Of a stretch of 64,000 nucleotides of DNA, positions 1 to 7,888 are shown piece by piece. A program made the translations under genes and the position numbers. The number at the start of each line of letters is the position of its first letter. Positions within the stretch are counted from its first letter, which is position 1. The stretch is from contig JAFUEH010000020.1 of NCBI GenBank assembly GCA_017463985.1, forward strand, positions 1 through 64,000, read 5' to 3'. Below the pieces are notes generated by a model. It had not been told where the DNA came from. It did no database searches and was given only the letters and a program-made list of their open reading frames with translations. Source of the stretch: Eubacterium sp. (GTDB lineage Bacteria > Bacillota > Clostridia > Oscillospirales > Acutalibacteraceae).

Positions 1-150
1 CATATTCTTCACTCCATTCTATTTGGTTTTCGTCGACTCTATTGTAATGGCTTTTTCGGAATATGTCTCGTTTTTTGTTTCCTTTTTTACAAAAAAACAA
101 ATGTTGAGGTATCCCTACCCTAACATTTATTATAGAACCTTTTTTTGTGC
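1..150. other. Upstream stretch without a gene
   Basis: I see no convincing coding region here. An imperfect inverted repeat at about 99-128 (AATGTT ... AACATT) could be the remains of a terminator for a gene left of the window, but it has no clean T-run, so this is weak. Confidence 0.3.
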
Positions 151-200
151 TTGACAAACATAGAATAACTAGGTATAATGAGTATGACAACTATGCATAG
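151..200 (+). promoter_or_regulatory. Sigma-A promoter with palindromic candidate operator
   Basis: A perfect -35 TTGACA (151-156) and a perfect -10 TATAAT (174-179) are separated by 17 bp. The perfect palindrome CTATGCATAG at 191-200 lies at the expected transcription start, just ahead of the PadR gene. PadR regulators often repress their own promoter, so autoregulation through this palindrome is a reasonable inference. Confidence 0.75.
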
Positions 201-225
201 ATGAACATAATATGGAGGTATTGCT

Positions 226-552
226 ATGAGGTTTTCAAAAGAGCTGAGCGCCGGTACGATTCCTACGATGGTGCTGTCTGTCATCAAAAGTGAGGATATG
301 TACGGCTACAAGATCATTAAAACGCTGGAGGTCCGGAGCGATAACGTCTTTTCCTTGAAAGAGGGAACGCTGTACCCGATCCTGCACGCGATGGAAAAAG
401 AGGATCTGCTGGAGAGCTACTGGGAGGTTGCGGACGGCAGAAAACGTAAATATTACCATATTACTAAGAAAGGCCTGCGCCGCCTGGCAGAAAAAGCAGA
501 GGAGTTTGAACAGTTCAGCGCGACGGTTAAGCAGGTGCTTTCGTTTGCATAA
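226..552 (+). CDS. PadR family transcriptional regulator
   Basis: This 108-residue protein is a short PadR-type winged-helix repressor. The family hallmark is seen at residues 20-95: a YGYKIIKTLE helix, the EGTLYPILHAMEKEDLL recognition region and a wing ending in RKRKYYHITKKG. The length fits PadR subfamily 2, which lacks a long C-terminal dimerisation domain. The start is fixed by the TGGAGG Shine-Dalgarno site at about 213. It is followed 6 bp later by a membrane protein with a HAAS-like N-terminus, a common PadR pairing that suggests one operon. Such pairs usually respond to envelope-active compounds, but the ligand cannot be read from sequence. Confidence 0.9.
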   Translation: MRFSKELSAGTIPTMVLSVIKSEDMYGYKIIKTLEVRSDNVFSLKEGTLYPILHAMEKEDLLESYWEVADGRKRKYYHITKKGLRRLAEKAEEFEQFSATVKQVLSFA

Positions 553-558
553 GCAAAA

Positions 559-2655
559 ATGGCTATGAATAAAAAAGATTATTTAGATGAAGCAACAAAA
601 AAGATCTATCGCGCCGCTGCTGCTAAAGCGGTAGCGGAGGAGCTTGGCAGTCATATTGATGAAAAAACAGCACTGTATGAACAGCGGGAGCTGCCGCCCG
701 ATACAGCTGCCGATCGAGCGCTCGAGGACATGGGCGAAGCGGCGTTGGTGGCGGATTCGTTTGCGGAGCTGCACAATGATTTTTATAACCCGTTGCCGGA
801 CATCGTTACCTTGCTGCTGCACCTCGGCCTTCTCGCGGCAGGCTATTACGCTGTCAGCCGTTTTGCAGCGCCGGATCCGGGGCTGTTCAGCCTGATGCCT
901 GCGCTACTGGCCATGAGCCTTTCGCTGATGCTCGGTGATGCAGCGCTCTGCCTGAAACGCTGTCAGTTGATTCCTTCGCTGTTTTCGCTGATAAGGCTAG
1001 CAGGAACAGCCTTTTTCCAGTATTTTACCGTCGCGGCGATCGATCGGGTGGCGTCGTCTGATCCGGCGCTCCTTTGGCAGCGTCTGTTTACGCCGTTGAT
1101 GGCAAAAGCGGCTTCCCAGTTCAACCGACAGGCGGTCGTGATAACGGTGGCGGTGCTTACGCTCTTGGAGCTGACCGGCGTGGCGGTTGCGCTGGCGCTT
1201 GAAATAAAAACGCGCCGATTAACGGTCAAAAGTGCCGATAACCGTCGGCGGCGTTTGGCGTTGCGGCTGACGCGCTATTTTGCTTTGCTGTTTGCCGCCG
1301 TGACGCTGATCTTTACCGCGAAGCTCTATTTTGACGCCAAGGCGTTTCAACGGGAATATTTACAGGCCTACCAAACGCTGCTGGATATGACGGAGCAGTG
1401 TGAAACAGCTGACGGTGTGGATCAATTCATCCGTAATAGTAAGCTTGATTTTGAACAGACGTACGATTATAACGGTGAATTTACCGGCTATCGCTATCAA
1501 CAAAATTATACGGCGCTGAGCGTTGCGGTGACGTTTGACGAGCCGATACAGGTGCGTGACGTTTACGATGCTTTGGCGCAGTCCTTGGAACGTGACGAGA
1601 CCGGCTATATCTATGAAGTGACGCTTGGCGTAGATGCGTCGATGTTTACCGAGGGTATGGACGCGCTGTCGCTGCGATGGCTGCACTTTGATGAAAATGC
1701 GATTCTCGCTTACCATGAGACTGATTTTTCGGCGCTGTCGCTGCAGGCGCTTTATCAGCGCTGCTGTCAGTACGTGCCGGTCACGGCGAGCGCTGTGTGG
1801 TCCACACAGACAATGTGGGACAGGGAAGCGACCTTTGAATACCTGTTTTCGGAAAATGAGTTCAAATATCGCCAAAAGGAGACAGTGCGCTTTCCGACGG
1901 AAACAGCCGACTGGCTTTCCTCGGAGGTGAAACGCATCCTGAAGGTCGTGAAAGAAAATCCGGAGGTTACCGGTCAGGCGCTGGCTGATTTGATTGATGC
2001 GGAATACCGCACGGTTACGGTCGATCTGTCCTCCTATTTCAGCGAAGAGCTGATACCGCCTGCGCTGTCAGGCAAGCTGGATATCCCCGTCTACTACCTC
2101 AATGATGAGGTGTATATGATCTATGATGTGGAGGAGTCTTACGGTGCGCTTGCGATCTATGCCGGCGACGAGCTGCTGGATTTTCGCGTTTTGGATATTT
2201 ATAACAGCAGCGGCGAGCGCGCCTACGGCAAGTACCGCGAGGAGGATACCCGAACCGGAGAGGATGTTTTCCGCAAGGTAGCTGCGCACGGCTATTTCTA
2301 TGACCGCGACGGGCGGTGCTACGATAATGTGCGTTACGTGCCGTACTTTACGCGCGACGGCACACCGTATTTTTTCTATTCTACCATCACAAAGACGGAA
2401 AGTAAGGACGAGTACGATATTAAAAACTATTATCTGACAGACCGTCACGGTACGTTTTATGACGCACGTCAATGCTATATTGATGCGGACGGCTATCTTA
2501 CGGTCGACAGTCAGAATATGTATACAAAAGGAGACGGCGCATTTTACGTGACGCCTGCCGGAGGGCAGGTGACAAAGGCGCTGTACACCTCTTGGGACAA
2601 CGACGGTTCCTTCCTTTCTTATGATACTGCTTATGAAAACGAGGTAGTGCTGTAA
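559..2655 (+). CDS. HAAS-like domain membrane protein
   Basis: This is a 698-residue protein. Residues 1-70 form a charged helical region (SHIDEKTALYEQR, followed by a DMGEA turn) resembling the HAAS/DUF1700 signalling domain that sits beside PadR genes. Residues 80-160 hold three hydrophobic segments, with two more at about 190-215 and 237-257. The remaining 440 residues are soluble, rich in Tyr and Asp, and probably outside the cell; I do not recognise that part. The gene follows padR by 6 bp and overlaps the next gene by one base (TAATG), so the three are likely co-transcribed. No strong ribosome site precedes the start, which fits translational coupling. Confidence 0.7.
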   Translation: MAMNKKDYLDEATKKIYRAAAAKAVAEELGSHIDEKTALYEQRELPPDTAADRALEDMGEAALVADSFAELHNDFYNPLPDIVTLLLHLGLLAAGYYAVSRFAAPDPGLFSLMPALLAMSLSLMLGDAALCLKRCQLIPSLFSLIRLAGTAFFQYFTVAAIDRVASSDPALLWQRLFTPLMAKAASQFNRQAVVITVAVLTLLELTGVAVALALEIKTRRLTVKSADNRRRRLALRLTRYFALLFAAVTLIFTAKLYFDAKAFQREYLQAYQTLLDMTEQCETADGVDQFIRNSKLDFEQTYDYNGEFTGYRYQQNYTALSVAVTFDEPIQVRDVYDALAQSLERDETGYIYEVTLGVDASMFTEGMDALSLRWLHFDENAILAYHETDFSALSLQALYQRCCQYVPVTASAVWSTQTMWDREATFEYLFSENEFKYRQKETVRFPTETADWLSSEVKRILKVVKENPEVTGQALADLIDAEYRTVTVDLSSYFSEELIPPALSGKLDIPVYYLNDEVYMIYDVEESYGALAIYAGDELLDFRVLDIYNSSGERAYGKYREEDTRTGEDVFRKVAAHGYFYDRDGRCYDNVRYVPYFTRDGTPYFFYSTITKTESKDEYDIKNYYLTDRHGTFYDARQCYIDADGYLTVDSQNMYTKGDGAFYVTPAGGQVTKALYTSWDNDGSFLSYDTAYENEVVL

Positions 2656-3290
2656 TGGACATTCATTCTCCCTTTTTAAAAAGGCTGACAGTGTGCCTTC
2701 TCACGTTCCTGTCAAGCGCGGTGCTGTCGGTGCTGTTGAACCTGCTGCGGTTTCACGGCAAGGTCGACTGGCTTTATGCTACGCATTTTTTCAATAGCAG
2801 TTACCGCTTTCCGGTGGTGAAGGCGGCAATGCTGGCGGTCTTGTCTTTAGCCGTAGCCATTTCCTTTTGGTCGGTGCGCGATCATGAGCCTTCAACAAAG
2901 GATCCGACCGGTAAAAAAGCAGGCGTTACGCTGCTGCTTGTCGTATTGCTGCTGTTGCTCAACATCACCGTGAATTCTGCGGACGGAATCAAGTTCAACG
3001 ATGACAGCGTTACCTTCGGGAGCGGTAATACGGCTTTGCTCCTCCATGAGGTATCTTATGAGGAGTTGCAGATCTATCAGGTGGAGGAATATGAATTTCA
3101 TCTGCCCTCTAAGTATCACCACTCCCGTAACTATTATCCGTATCAAAGCGCGGCGTATGCTGTGTCTGACGGGAACGGACACTATTTCGATTTCGGGGAG
3201 CTCAGCGAGGAGGACGCTGTGTATCAGCAGCTGATGCACATTGCAAAGCAGTACGGTAAAGAAATTAAACCGCTGCAGCACGTCTATTAG
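2655..3290 (+). CDS. Hypothetical membrane protein of the PadR operon
   Basis: I do not recognise a family for this 211-residue protein. Hydrophobic segments at about 10-30, 50-72 and 88-106 are followed by a soluble tail of about 100 residues rich in Tyr and His. The start overlaps the stop of the previous gene by one base, implying coupling. It is probably an accessory membrane part of the PadR/HAAS locus, which is inferred from position only. Confidence 0.6.
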   Translation: MDIHSPFLKRLTVCLLTFLSSAVLSVLLNLLRFHGKVDWLYATHFFNSSYRFPVVKAAMLAVLSLAVAISFWSVRDHEPSTKDPTGKKAGVTLLLVVLLLLLNITVNSADGIKFNDDSVTFGSGNTALLLHEVSYEELQIYQVEEYEFHLPSKYHHSRNYYPYQSAAYAVSDGNGHYFDFGELSEEDAVYQQLMHIAKQYGKEIKPLQHVY

Positions 3291-3315
3291 ATAACGGCGG
3301 CGAAAGGAGTTATGT

Positions 3316-3822
3316 ATGGAAGAACAAGTGTATTTTAAAGTGGAACAGGTGCTGGAGGAAGCGGACAGCAAGGCGCTGGTAAAATGTCAGCAGAACTATA
3401 AAACGCTCTTGCTATCTTATGCCTTGATTTGTCTGATCTTTGTGAGCTTTAACCTGCGTCACGTCGACGACTCGTTATTTATGGGTATTGGCAGCATAGT
3501 GTTTGTGGTGATAATGCTGCTGTTGGCGCTGCGCTTTCCGGCGCGCGCCGCTAAGCTTTCAATGAAGAAAGCGCGGCTCGTGACCGGCTCTGCTGTGATC
3601 ACCGATGAGATCACCTTCTGTGAACAGTATTTTTATGAGAATGTGCCGAATCGCTCCACGCGCTATACGTATCAGCAGATCGTGAAGGTGAAGGAGACGA
3701 AGCAGCATTACTTTCTGATGCTGTCAGCGAACCTCGGTATTATCGTAAAAAAGAGCGCCTTTACCTACGGCGACAGCGGCACCTTCGCTGCGTTTTTGGA
3801 TGAGAGACGACGAATAAAATGA
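3316..3822 (+). CDS. YcxB-like membrane protein
   Basis: The 168-residue protein has two adjacent membrane segments (about 32-47 and 53-73) and a C-terminal domain resembling the YcxB-like family: an ITDEITFCEQYFYE strand pair, then YTYQQIVKVKETKQHYFLML. The fold is PH-like and faces the cytoplasm; no catalytic role is known. AAAGGAG at about 3303 supports the start. It ends 17 bp before the left end of the integrated element, so the element landed just behind this gene without breaking it. Its former downstream neighbour was probably tepA, now about 10 kb away. Confidence 0.65.
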   Translation: MEEQVYFKVEQVLEEADSKALVKCQQNYKTLLLSYALICLIFVSFNLRHVDDSLFMGIGSIVFVVIMLLLALRFPARAAKLSMKKARLVTGSAVITDEITFCEQYFYENVPNRSTRYTYQQIVKVKETKQHYFLMLSANLGIIVKKSAFTYGDSGTFAAFLDERRRIK

Positions 3823-3839
3823 GGATATACTTGATAATG

Positions 3840-3879
3840 AAGACACTCGGAGGAGCACCCTACATAAATAGGGTGCTCC
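3840..3879 (+). repeat. Left terminal inverted repeat of the element
   Basis: It holds AAGACACTC, then a perfect 11-bp stem (GGAGCACCCTA at 3852-3862, TAGGGTGCTCC at 3869-3879) around a 6-base loop. It is the probable binding site of the serine recombinase. The hairpin could also stop transcription entering from the PadR operon. Confidence 0.8.
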
Positions 3880-3956
3880 AAATCTTTGTAATCAGCCGAT
3901 GTTTGATTGTAGGTATGGAAAATTACATATCAATTTAGCATACGGAGGATTATATA

Positions 3957-4334
3957 ATGAAAAAGCATATTACTGATGAAAAGAACGGAATTGATTATAC
4001 ACTTGTAAACGGAGTGTATTTGCCTAATCTGATTTCAACTGAAACGAATTATGAGATTGGTCATTGGGGACAAAGACATCTTGACTATATAATGAAGCAT
4101 CACAAGGTATTATATACCTCACTCAAAACGAGTTGTAAATTAAACTCATATTTACATGAGGTGGATATCCGTGCCGATGAAATGTATAACCGACTTGTAA
4201 AGCAGCTTGCCGAAAAGCAAGGTGTTACAGAGCAGTTGAAGGCTGATAATCAAATGCTATGGGTGCAGAAGATGACGAATATAGCAAATCAAGCAAGAGA
4301 GATTGTCTATAACGAAGTGATTTATGCGAGGTAA
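3957..4334 (+). CDS. tnpV: TnpV family transposon-encoded protein
   Basis: This 125-residue protein fits the TnpV family carried by Tn4451-type elements: an N-terminal YTLVNGVYLPNL strand region, a GHWGQRHLDYIMKHH helix, and a C-terminal amphipathic helix with QKMTNIANQAREIVYNE. The family's function is not known. ACGGAGGA at about 3943 sets the start. It is the first gene inside the left end and overlaps the next by a few bases, as is typical of these elements. Confidence 0.85.
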   Translation: MKKHITDEKNGIDYTLVNGVYLPNLISTETNYEIGHWGQRHLDYIMKHHKVLYTSLKTSCKLNSYLHEVDIRADEMYNRLVKQLAEKQGVTEQLKADNQMLWVQKMTNIANQAREIVYNEVIYAR

Positions 4335-4338
4335 GGTT

Positions 4339-4602
4339 ATGGATATTCTTGAAGAACTTTGGTATGGCAATATTACGCCGACAGAATACAGTCGCATTGA
4401 GAACAATGCAGAATACAAGGAGGCGCTTAATTTAGTCAATAAAAATCAAGAACGATTGAAAGCAACGCTAAATGATGAACAAAATGAGTTGTTAGAAAAA
4501 TTACTTACATCAAGCGAAGAATTTGCAAATCTTATTGAACTTGACTGCTTTAAGGTCGGTTTCAAACTCGGTGCAAAATTTACAGTAGAAGCATATACAT
4601 GA
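4339..4602 (+). CDS. DUF6809-like small protein
   Basis: This is an 87-residue helical protein beginning MDILEELWYGNITPTE, the pattern of a family (DUF6809) common on Clostridia mobile elements. The body is an acidic coiled helix pair ending in FKVGFKLGAKF. The start at 4339 is preferred over 4324 because AAGG lies just upstream and the family begins at this motif. Function is unknown. It follows tnpV directly and ends at a strong hairpin. Confidence 0.65.
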   Translation: MDILEELWYGNITPTEYSRIENNAEYKEALNLVNKNQERLKATLNDEQNELLEKLLTSSEEFANLIELDCFKVGFKLGAKFTVEAYT

Positions 4603-4603
4603 G

Positions 4604-4637
4604 ACGAGGCGAGGAGAAATCCTCGCCTCGTTACTTT
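4604..4637 (+). terminator. Hairpin terminator after the DUF6809 gene
   Basis: A perfect 12-bp stem ACGAGGCGAGGA / TCCTCGCCTCGT (4604-4615 and 4620-4631) with a GAAA loop starts two bases after the stop codon. The T-run behind it is short and interrupted. Confidence 0.7.
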
Positions 4638-4844
4638 ACCGTCTTGAACAGTAAAAATTGTCTTTTATCAAATAACAACACCTAAAATGATGAAGGATAT
4701 GTAAAACACATTTTGTTAAAATAGTTTTTGTTTTTCTCTGTTCTTGAGCAGTAAAAACTCTGCAAAAAACGGCTTGTTTTTCTTAAAACAGTTAAAGTAA
4801 AAAAAAATTAACATTATTGAATATTGCACATTATAAAAAAGAGA
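4638..4844. repeat. AT-rich gap with a 16-bp direct repeat 100 bp apart
   Basis: No gene is seen. TCTTGARCAGTAAAAA occurs at 4642-4657 and again at 4742-4757 with one difference, exactly 100 bp apart. A degraded third copy may lie near 4775. The role is unknown; binding sites for an element-encoded regulator are one option. Confidence 0.5.
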
Positions 4845-4873
4845 ATGACATTGATTTGAAAATATGATATAAT
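4845..4873 (+). promoter_or_regulatory. Promoter of the 7TM-PrsW pair
   Basis: ATGACA (4845-4850) is followed 17 bp later by a perfect TATAAT (4868-4873) that carries an upstream TG (extended -10). The gene start is 32 bp downstream. Confidence 0.7.
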
Positions 4874-4904
4874 TAGGGAAATGATTTAACTAGAGGTTTT
4901 AAAA

Positions 4905-5567
4905 TTGAAAACGGATTTAGCAATGAACCTGTTGATATTTATCTGTTCACTGTATGGAACTATCTACGGGTTAAGCAAATTTTTTAGAAAGAAAAAAGCG
5001 TTATATCTTAAGCTCGTTACCTGCGGCGTTATGAGTTTGATGTTTTCAAGGCTTTATCAGGTCATCTACCTTACTACGCAGGGAAATTTGAACAGCGGTT
5101 TTCATATCGGCTTGCTCGGAATAACGGGCAGCTTTATGTTCTTTTTCTCGGCTAACTTCGGGCAAATGGACGGCTTGGTTGATGATAAGACAAAAGCCTT
5201 CAGAAAAACGAGAATTATTTCGCTTATAGCGCCGCTGTCTGTACTTATCATATATCTTTTATTTTTTATGAAGGTGCATAACACAGAGCTGAGAATCGTA
5301 TGGGGCATTGTTACCTTCTTCATTATGCAGTGTGCATATTATAGTTTTAAGCATATTATCATATATGATGTCGATTTCGGTATAATAAAGTCATTGAGAA
5401 AATATAATGCGCTTGTACTCGCCTACGCTTTTCTAAGTATGCTTGAGGCTGTCGGCTTATATATAGATATTAAGCCGTTGTATGTTGCGTCTTGCGTAAG
5501 TATAGGAATTGTAGCAGTTACACTGCTTCCCGTACTGAAGGGAGGTGCCCAAAAGTGGACAATATAA
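4905..5567 (+). CDS. Seven-segment membrane protein paired with PrsW
   Basis: This 220-residue integral membrane protein has about seven hydrophobic segments and almost no soluble part, similar in outline to the 7TM sensor modules of Firmicute kinases but without an output domain. I do not recognise a named family. It starts with TTG behind AGAGG at 4892, and its last 13 bases overlap the PrsW gene, so the two are translationally coupled. A role as membrane partner or sensor for PrsW is inferred from that coupling only. Base composition is AT-rich like the rest of the element. Confidence 0.6.
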   Translation: MKTDLAMNLLIFICSLYGTIYGLSKFFRKKKALYLKLVTCGVMSLMFSRLYQVIYLTTQGNLNSGFHIGLLGITGSFMFFFSANFGQMDGLVDDKTKAFRKTRIISLIAPLSVLIIYLLFFMKVHNTELRIVWGIVTFFIMQCAYYSFKHIIIYDVDFGIIKSLRKYNALVLAYAFLSMLEAVGLYIDIKPLYVASCVSIGIVAVTLLPVLKGGAQKWTI

Positions 5568-6187
5568 CCTATGTTCTTTATATCTGCTTTTTGATACCGA
5601 TGGCGCTTTCGCTCTTTATTATGCAGAAAAAATCAAGGCTTACCGTTGCTTTTATTCTTATCGGCACAACTGTCTGCCTTTTGGCAAGCGAAGTAAATAA
5701 CCATATCTATCTTAACATAAACAGAGATATGCTGTATTTTACAACAACGGTTTCCCCCGTGACAGAAGAGCTGCTCAAGGCTTTGCCGATACTGCTTTAC
5801 GCACTCTTCATCTCAGACAACAGACAGAAGCTTGCGCAGTCAGCCTTTGCTGTCGGTCTCGGATTTGCGATAATGGAAAACGTAATAATGATAACGCAGA
5901 ATTTATACAGCATAGATATCAAATGGGCGATTATGCGGGGCTTTGGTGCAAGTCTTATGCACAGTATATGCACGGTTGCGGTAGGCATAGGCATTTCCTT
6001 TGTAAGAAAGAAGAAAAAGCTGTTTTACTGCGGCACGCTTTCTCTTTTAATGCTGGCGATAACCTATCACTCCATTTACAATACTCTGGTAATGTCGCCG
6101 CATAAGTATTACGGAATCATCCTGCCGATATGCACCTATATTCCGCTTTTGCTTTTCAGTTACAAACGAAAAACTCCGGAAAAATAA
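5555..6187 (+). CDS. PrsW family intramembrane metalloprotease
   Basis: The 210-residue multi-pass membrane protein has the PrsW signatures: TEELLKALPILL (the EExxK motif) at about residues 70-80, an E-N pair in GLGFAIMENVIM, and conserved His in ASLMHSICT and ITYHSIYNT. PrsW proteases of Bacillus and Clostridioides make the first cut in anti-sigma factors that control antimicrobial-peptide defence. The GTG start at 5555 is chosen because GGGAGGTG precedes it and the family begins with a membrane segment; the upstream reading frame has no support. No anti-sigma factor lies nearby, so the substrate may be a cargo protein or a host protein. Confidence 0.85.
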   Translation: MDNITYVLYICFLIPMALSLFIMQKKSRLTVAFILIGTTVCLLASEVNNHIYLNINRDMLYFTTTVSPVTEELLKALPILLYALFISDNRQKLAQSAFAVGLGFAIMENVIMITQNLYSIDIKWAIMRGFGASLMHSICTVAVGIGISFVRKKKKLFYCGTLSLLMLAITYHSIYNTLVMSPHKYYGIILPICTYIPLLLFSYKRKTPEK

Positions 6188-6189
6188 AT

Positions 6190-6226
6190 AAACCCCTATG
6201 GCAGTTCACATTCGCCATAGGGGTTT
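6190..6226. terminator. Bidirectional terminator between prsW and the amidase
   Basis: A perfect 13-bp stem AAACCCCTATGGC / GCCATAGGGGTTT (6190-6202, 6214-6226) has A-runs and T-runs on both sides. It can serve the two convergent transcripts that meet here. Confidence 0.85.
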
Positions 6227-6241
6227 GTATTATTTTAATTT

Positions 6242-7078
6242 TTATTCTACTCCGAGATTTTTATTTACCTGTGACGCTATATCGCCCATACGGCTGTAAA
6301 GATAATCGCCCGGGCAAGCTTTGTTTGCAAAATCACGGTGAACCGTCATATTAGCGCCGTCAAGATGCTTTATGCGGGTTACTGAATCATCGCTCCATAC
6401 AAGCTTTTCAATATTGTTTCTCTGGCAGATATCCGTAACAAGTTTAATGAGTGCTTTGTATGCTTCATCTGTAACCGCATAAGGGCTGTTGACCTCTGAA
6501 GCGACCTCGATAGTTACTGCACGGTTGTCATTGGCAGAGTTACTGCTTGCCCACGATCTGTCTTTTTCCTCAAGAATCATTAGTATTTTTCCGTCAGAGC
6601 CAATTGCATAATTAACGCTGGCTTCTGTCGCAGACTTACTATATAAGTTTGCAATGGCATATACCTGAGTTACTCCAGCAGAGCAGTGGATAGTTATGGT
6701 ATCTATCTTGTGATTTCTATGTGGAGTATTTGGGTCATTCGGGTTGTTTTTATTTGGAGAGATTTTATAGTCAGCAATGAGTTTGCTGTTGGAGAAAGTT
6801 ACCTTTTCTCCGTTAATAGTGATAACGGCGCCTGCTAATGAAGCATCGCCTGAATCGCTGCGCTCTGCGTCAAGATTCGTATCAACCTCAGGGTCATAAC
6901 CGTTAGTTAATTCTTCCAATGCTTCGGCAGGGATTTCCTCTGACGCAGCAACGTCTTCTGAGGTTTCCCCCGAAGTGTCCGTTTGAGCCTTGTTGCCCGA
7001 ACAGCCTGCAAGAGTGCCTGCGAGCAGGCAAACGCAAAGCATCGCGCTCATCAATCTTAATAATAAATTCTTTTTCAT
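6242..7078 (-). CDS. N-acetylmuramoyl-L-alanine amidase lipoprotein
   Basis: This 278-residue exported protein has a lipoprotein signal ending in LAGC (Cys26), so it is probably anchored to the membrane surface. After an acidic linker rich in Glu and Ser, an Amidase_2/PGRP domain covers residues 120-278. The zinc ligands are His in ITIHCSAG, His in TVHRDF and Cys in KACPGDY, and the family Tyr/Lys region lies between. Such enzymes cut the bond between muramic acid and L-alanine in peptidoglycan. The start at 7078 is preferred to 7120 because it has its own AAAGG site and begins the signal peptide; the upstream 14 codons overlap a degraded gene fragment. It is the last gene of the minus-strand cargo operon. 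Confidence 0.85.
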   Translation of the reverse strand: MKKNLLLRLMSAMLCVCLLAGTLAGCSGNKAQTDTSGETSEDVAASEEIPAEALEELTNGYDPEVDTNLDAERSDSGDASLAGAVITINGEKVTFSNSKLIADYKISPNKNNPNDPNTPHRNHKIDTITIHCSAGVTQVYAIANLYSKSATEASVNYAIGSDGKILMILEEKDRSWASSNSANDNRAVTIEVASEVNSPYAVTDEAYKALIKLVTDICQRNNIEKLVWSDDSVTRIKHLDGANMTVHRDFANKACPGDYLYSRMGDIASQVNKNLGVE

Positions 7079-7103
7079 AATTTCTTTCCTTTCTGTATTA
7101 AAT

Positions 7104-7234
7104 TTATGCGTTTTTCGCATTGTTTTTTCTCTTTTTAACTGCGGTCATTCCGAGTATTGCAACGACTACGCCCAAGATAAATCTGTCGCCGAGTAACAGT
7201 ACGGTAGATTCTTCACTGAAGCGTTCAGTTTTCC
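7104..7234 (-). pseudogene. Remnant C-terminus of a secreted anchored protein
   Basis: Read on the minus strand, these bases encode an open tail with FILGVVVAILGMTAVKKRKN followed by a stop. That nearly repeats the last 35 residues of the gene at 7889-8644 (FILGIAVAALGMTAVKKRKN). No start codon or body remains, and it sits between the double-HTH lipoprotein and the amidase. The DNA is also similar (the stretch near 7118-7175 against 7908-7965). It is best read as what is left of a tandem paralogue after a deletion. Confidence 0.8.
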
Positions 7235-7240
7235 ACAAAA

Positions 7241-7864
7241 CTAATTATAAAAACTGATTATATTAGAGACATCAGTTTTAAAGTAATTACACAAACGACT
7301 TACCATGGAGACTCTAAAGTCATGATCAGACATAATCCTAGTATATTCAGTTGCAGTAAATAATTTCTCAGAAGTAATCAAATAGTTTATATTATAATTA
7401 TGCTCATTCTTATGCTCACTAAGATAATGAAGTAATGGTTTAAATCTTATTTTGCCTGTGCTTTCATAATCCTTCTTTGCCTCGGTTTGAGTATCCCAGT
7501 CAATCTCGTGAGCAACTTCATGAACGCCTGATTCCTCATATTTCATGATATCGTCAACGCTACATCCCAAGTAGGAGCAAAGATTGCCTATGTTCGACAA
7601 TCTCACATTTCTATTATTAGCAAACATTTCCGCAATTGTTTCAGTTATAACGCCGTCTTCTATAATTTGCTCCATAGAAATACCATGAGCATCTAAATAT
7701 TGAAATAATGGAGCAAATGTAATATTTTCCAATCCATCGTAATCATTATTAGTGCCGTCTGCAAAAACTGCGCCTTCCAATGGTGCGTCTGACTTTGTGC
7801 TGCAGCCTCCGAAAGCCAAAAGTATAAGTATCACCGCAAGAATAAGTGAAATCGTTTTTTTCAT
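7241..7864 (-). CDS. Lipoprotein with two Cro/CI-like HTH repeats
   Basis: This 207-residue protein has a clear lipoprotein signal (hydrophobic core, then FGGC with Cys at about 21), so it should be exported and lipid-anchored. The mature part holds two repeats of about 65 residues. Repeat 1 (about 48-113) runs from ITFAPLFQYLDAHGIS to NLCSYLGCSVDDIMKY; repeat 2 (about 138-207) runs from IRFKPLLHYLSEH to RLCNYFKTDVSNIISF. Both match the helix pattern of the small Cro/CI (HTH_26-like) DNA-binding fold, including the closing LC-yL-C-v-dI motif. A DNA-binding-type fold outside the membrane is odd. It may have been recruited as a protein-protein module. It lies between two exported proteins in one operon. 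Confidence 0.7.
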   Translation of the reverse strand: MKKTISLILAVILILLAFGGCSTKSDAPLEGAVFADGTNNDYDGLENITFAPLFQYLDAHGISMEQIIEDGVITETIAEMFANNRNVRLSNIGNLCSYLGCSVDDIMKYEESGVHEVAHEIDWDTQTEAKKDYESTGKIRFKPLLHYLSEHKNEHNYNINYLITSEKLFTATEYTRIMSDHDFRVSMVSRLCNYFKTDVSNIISFYN

Positions 7865-7888
7865 AATAGTTTCCTTTCTGTCTTAAAG

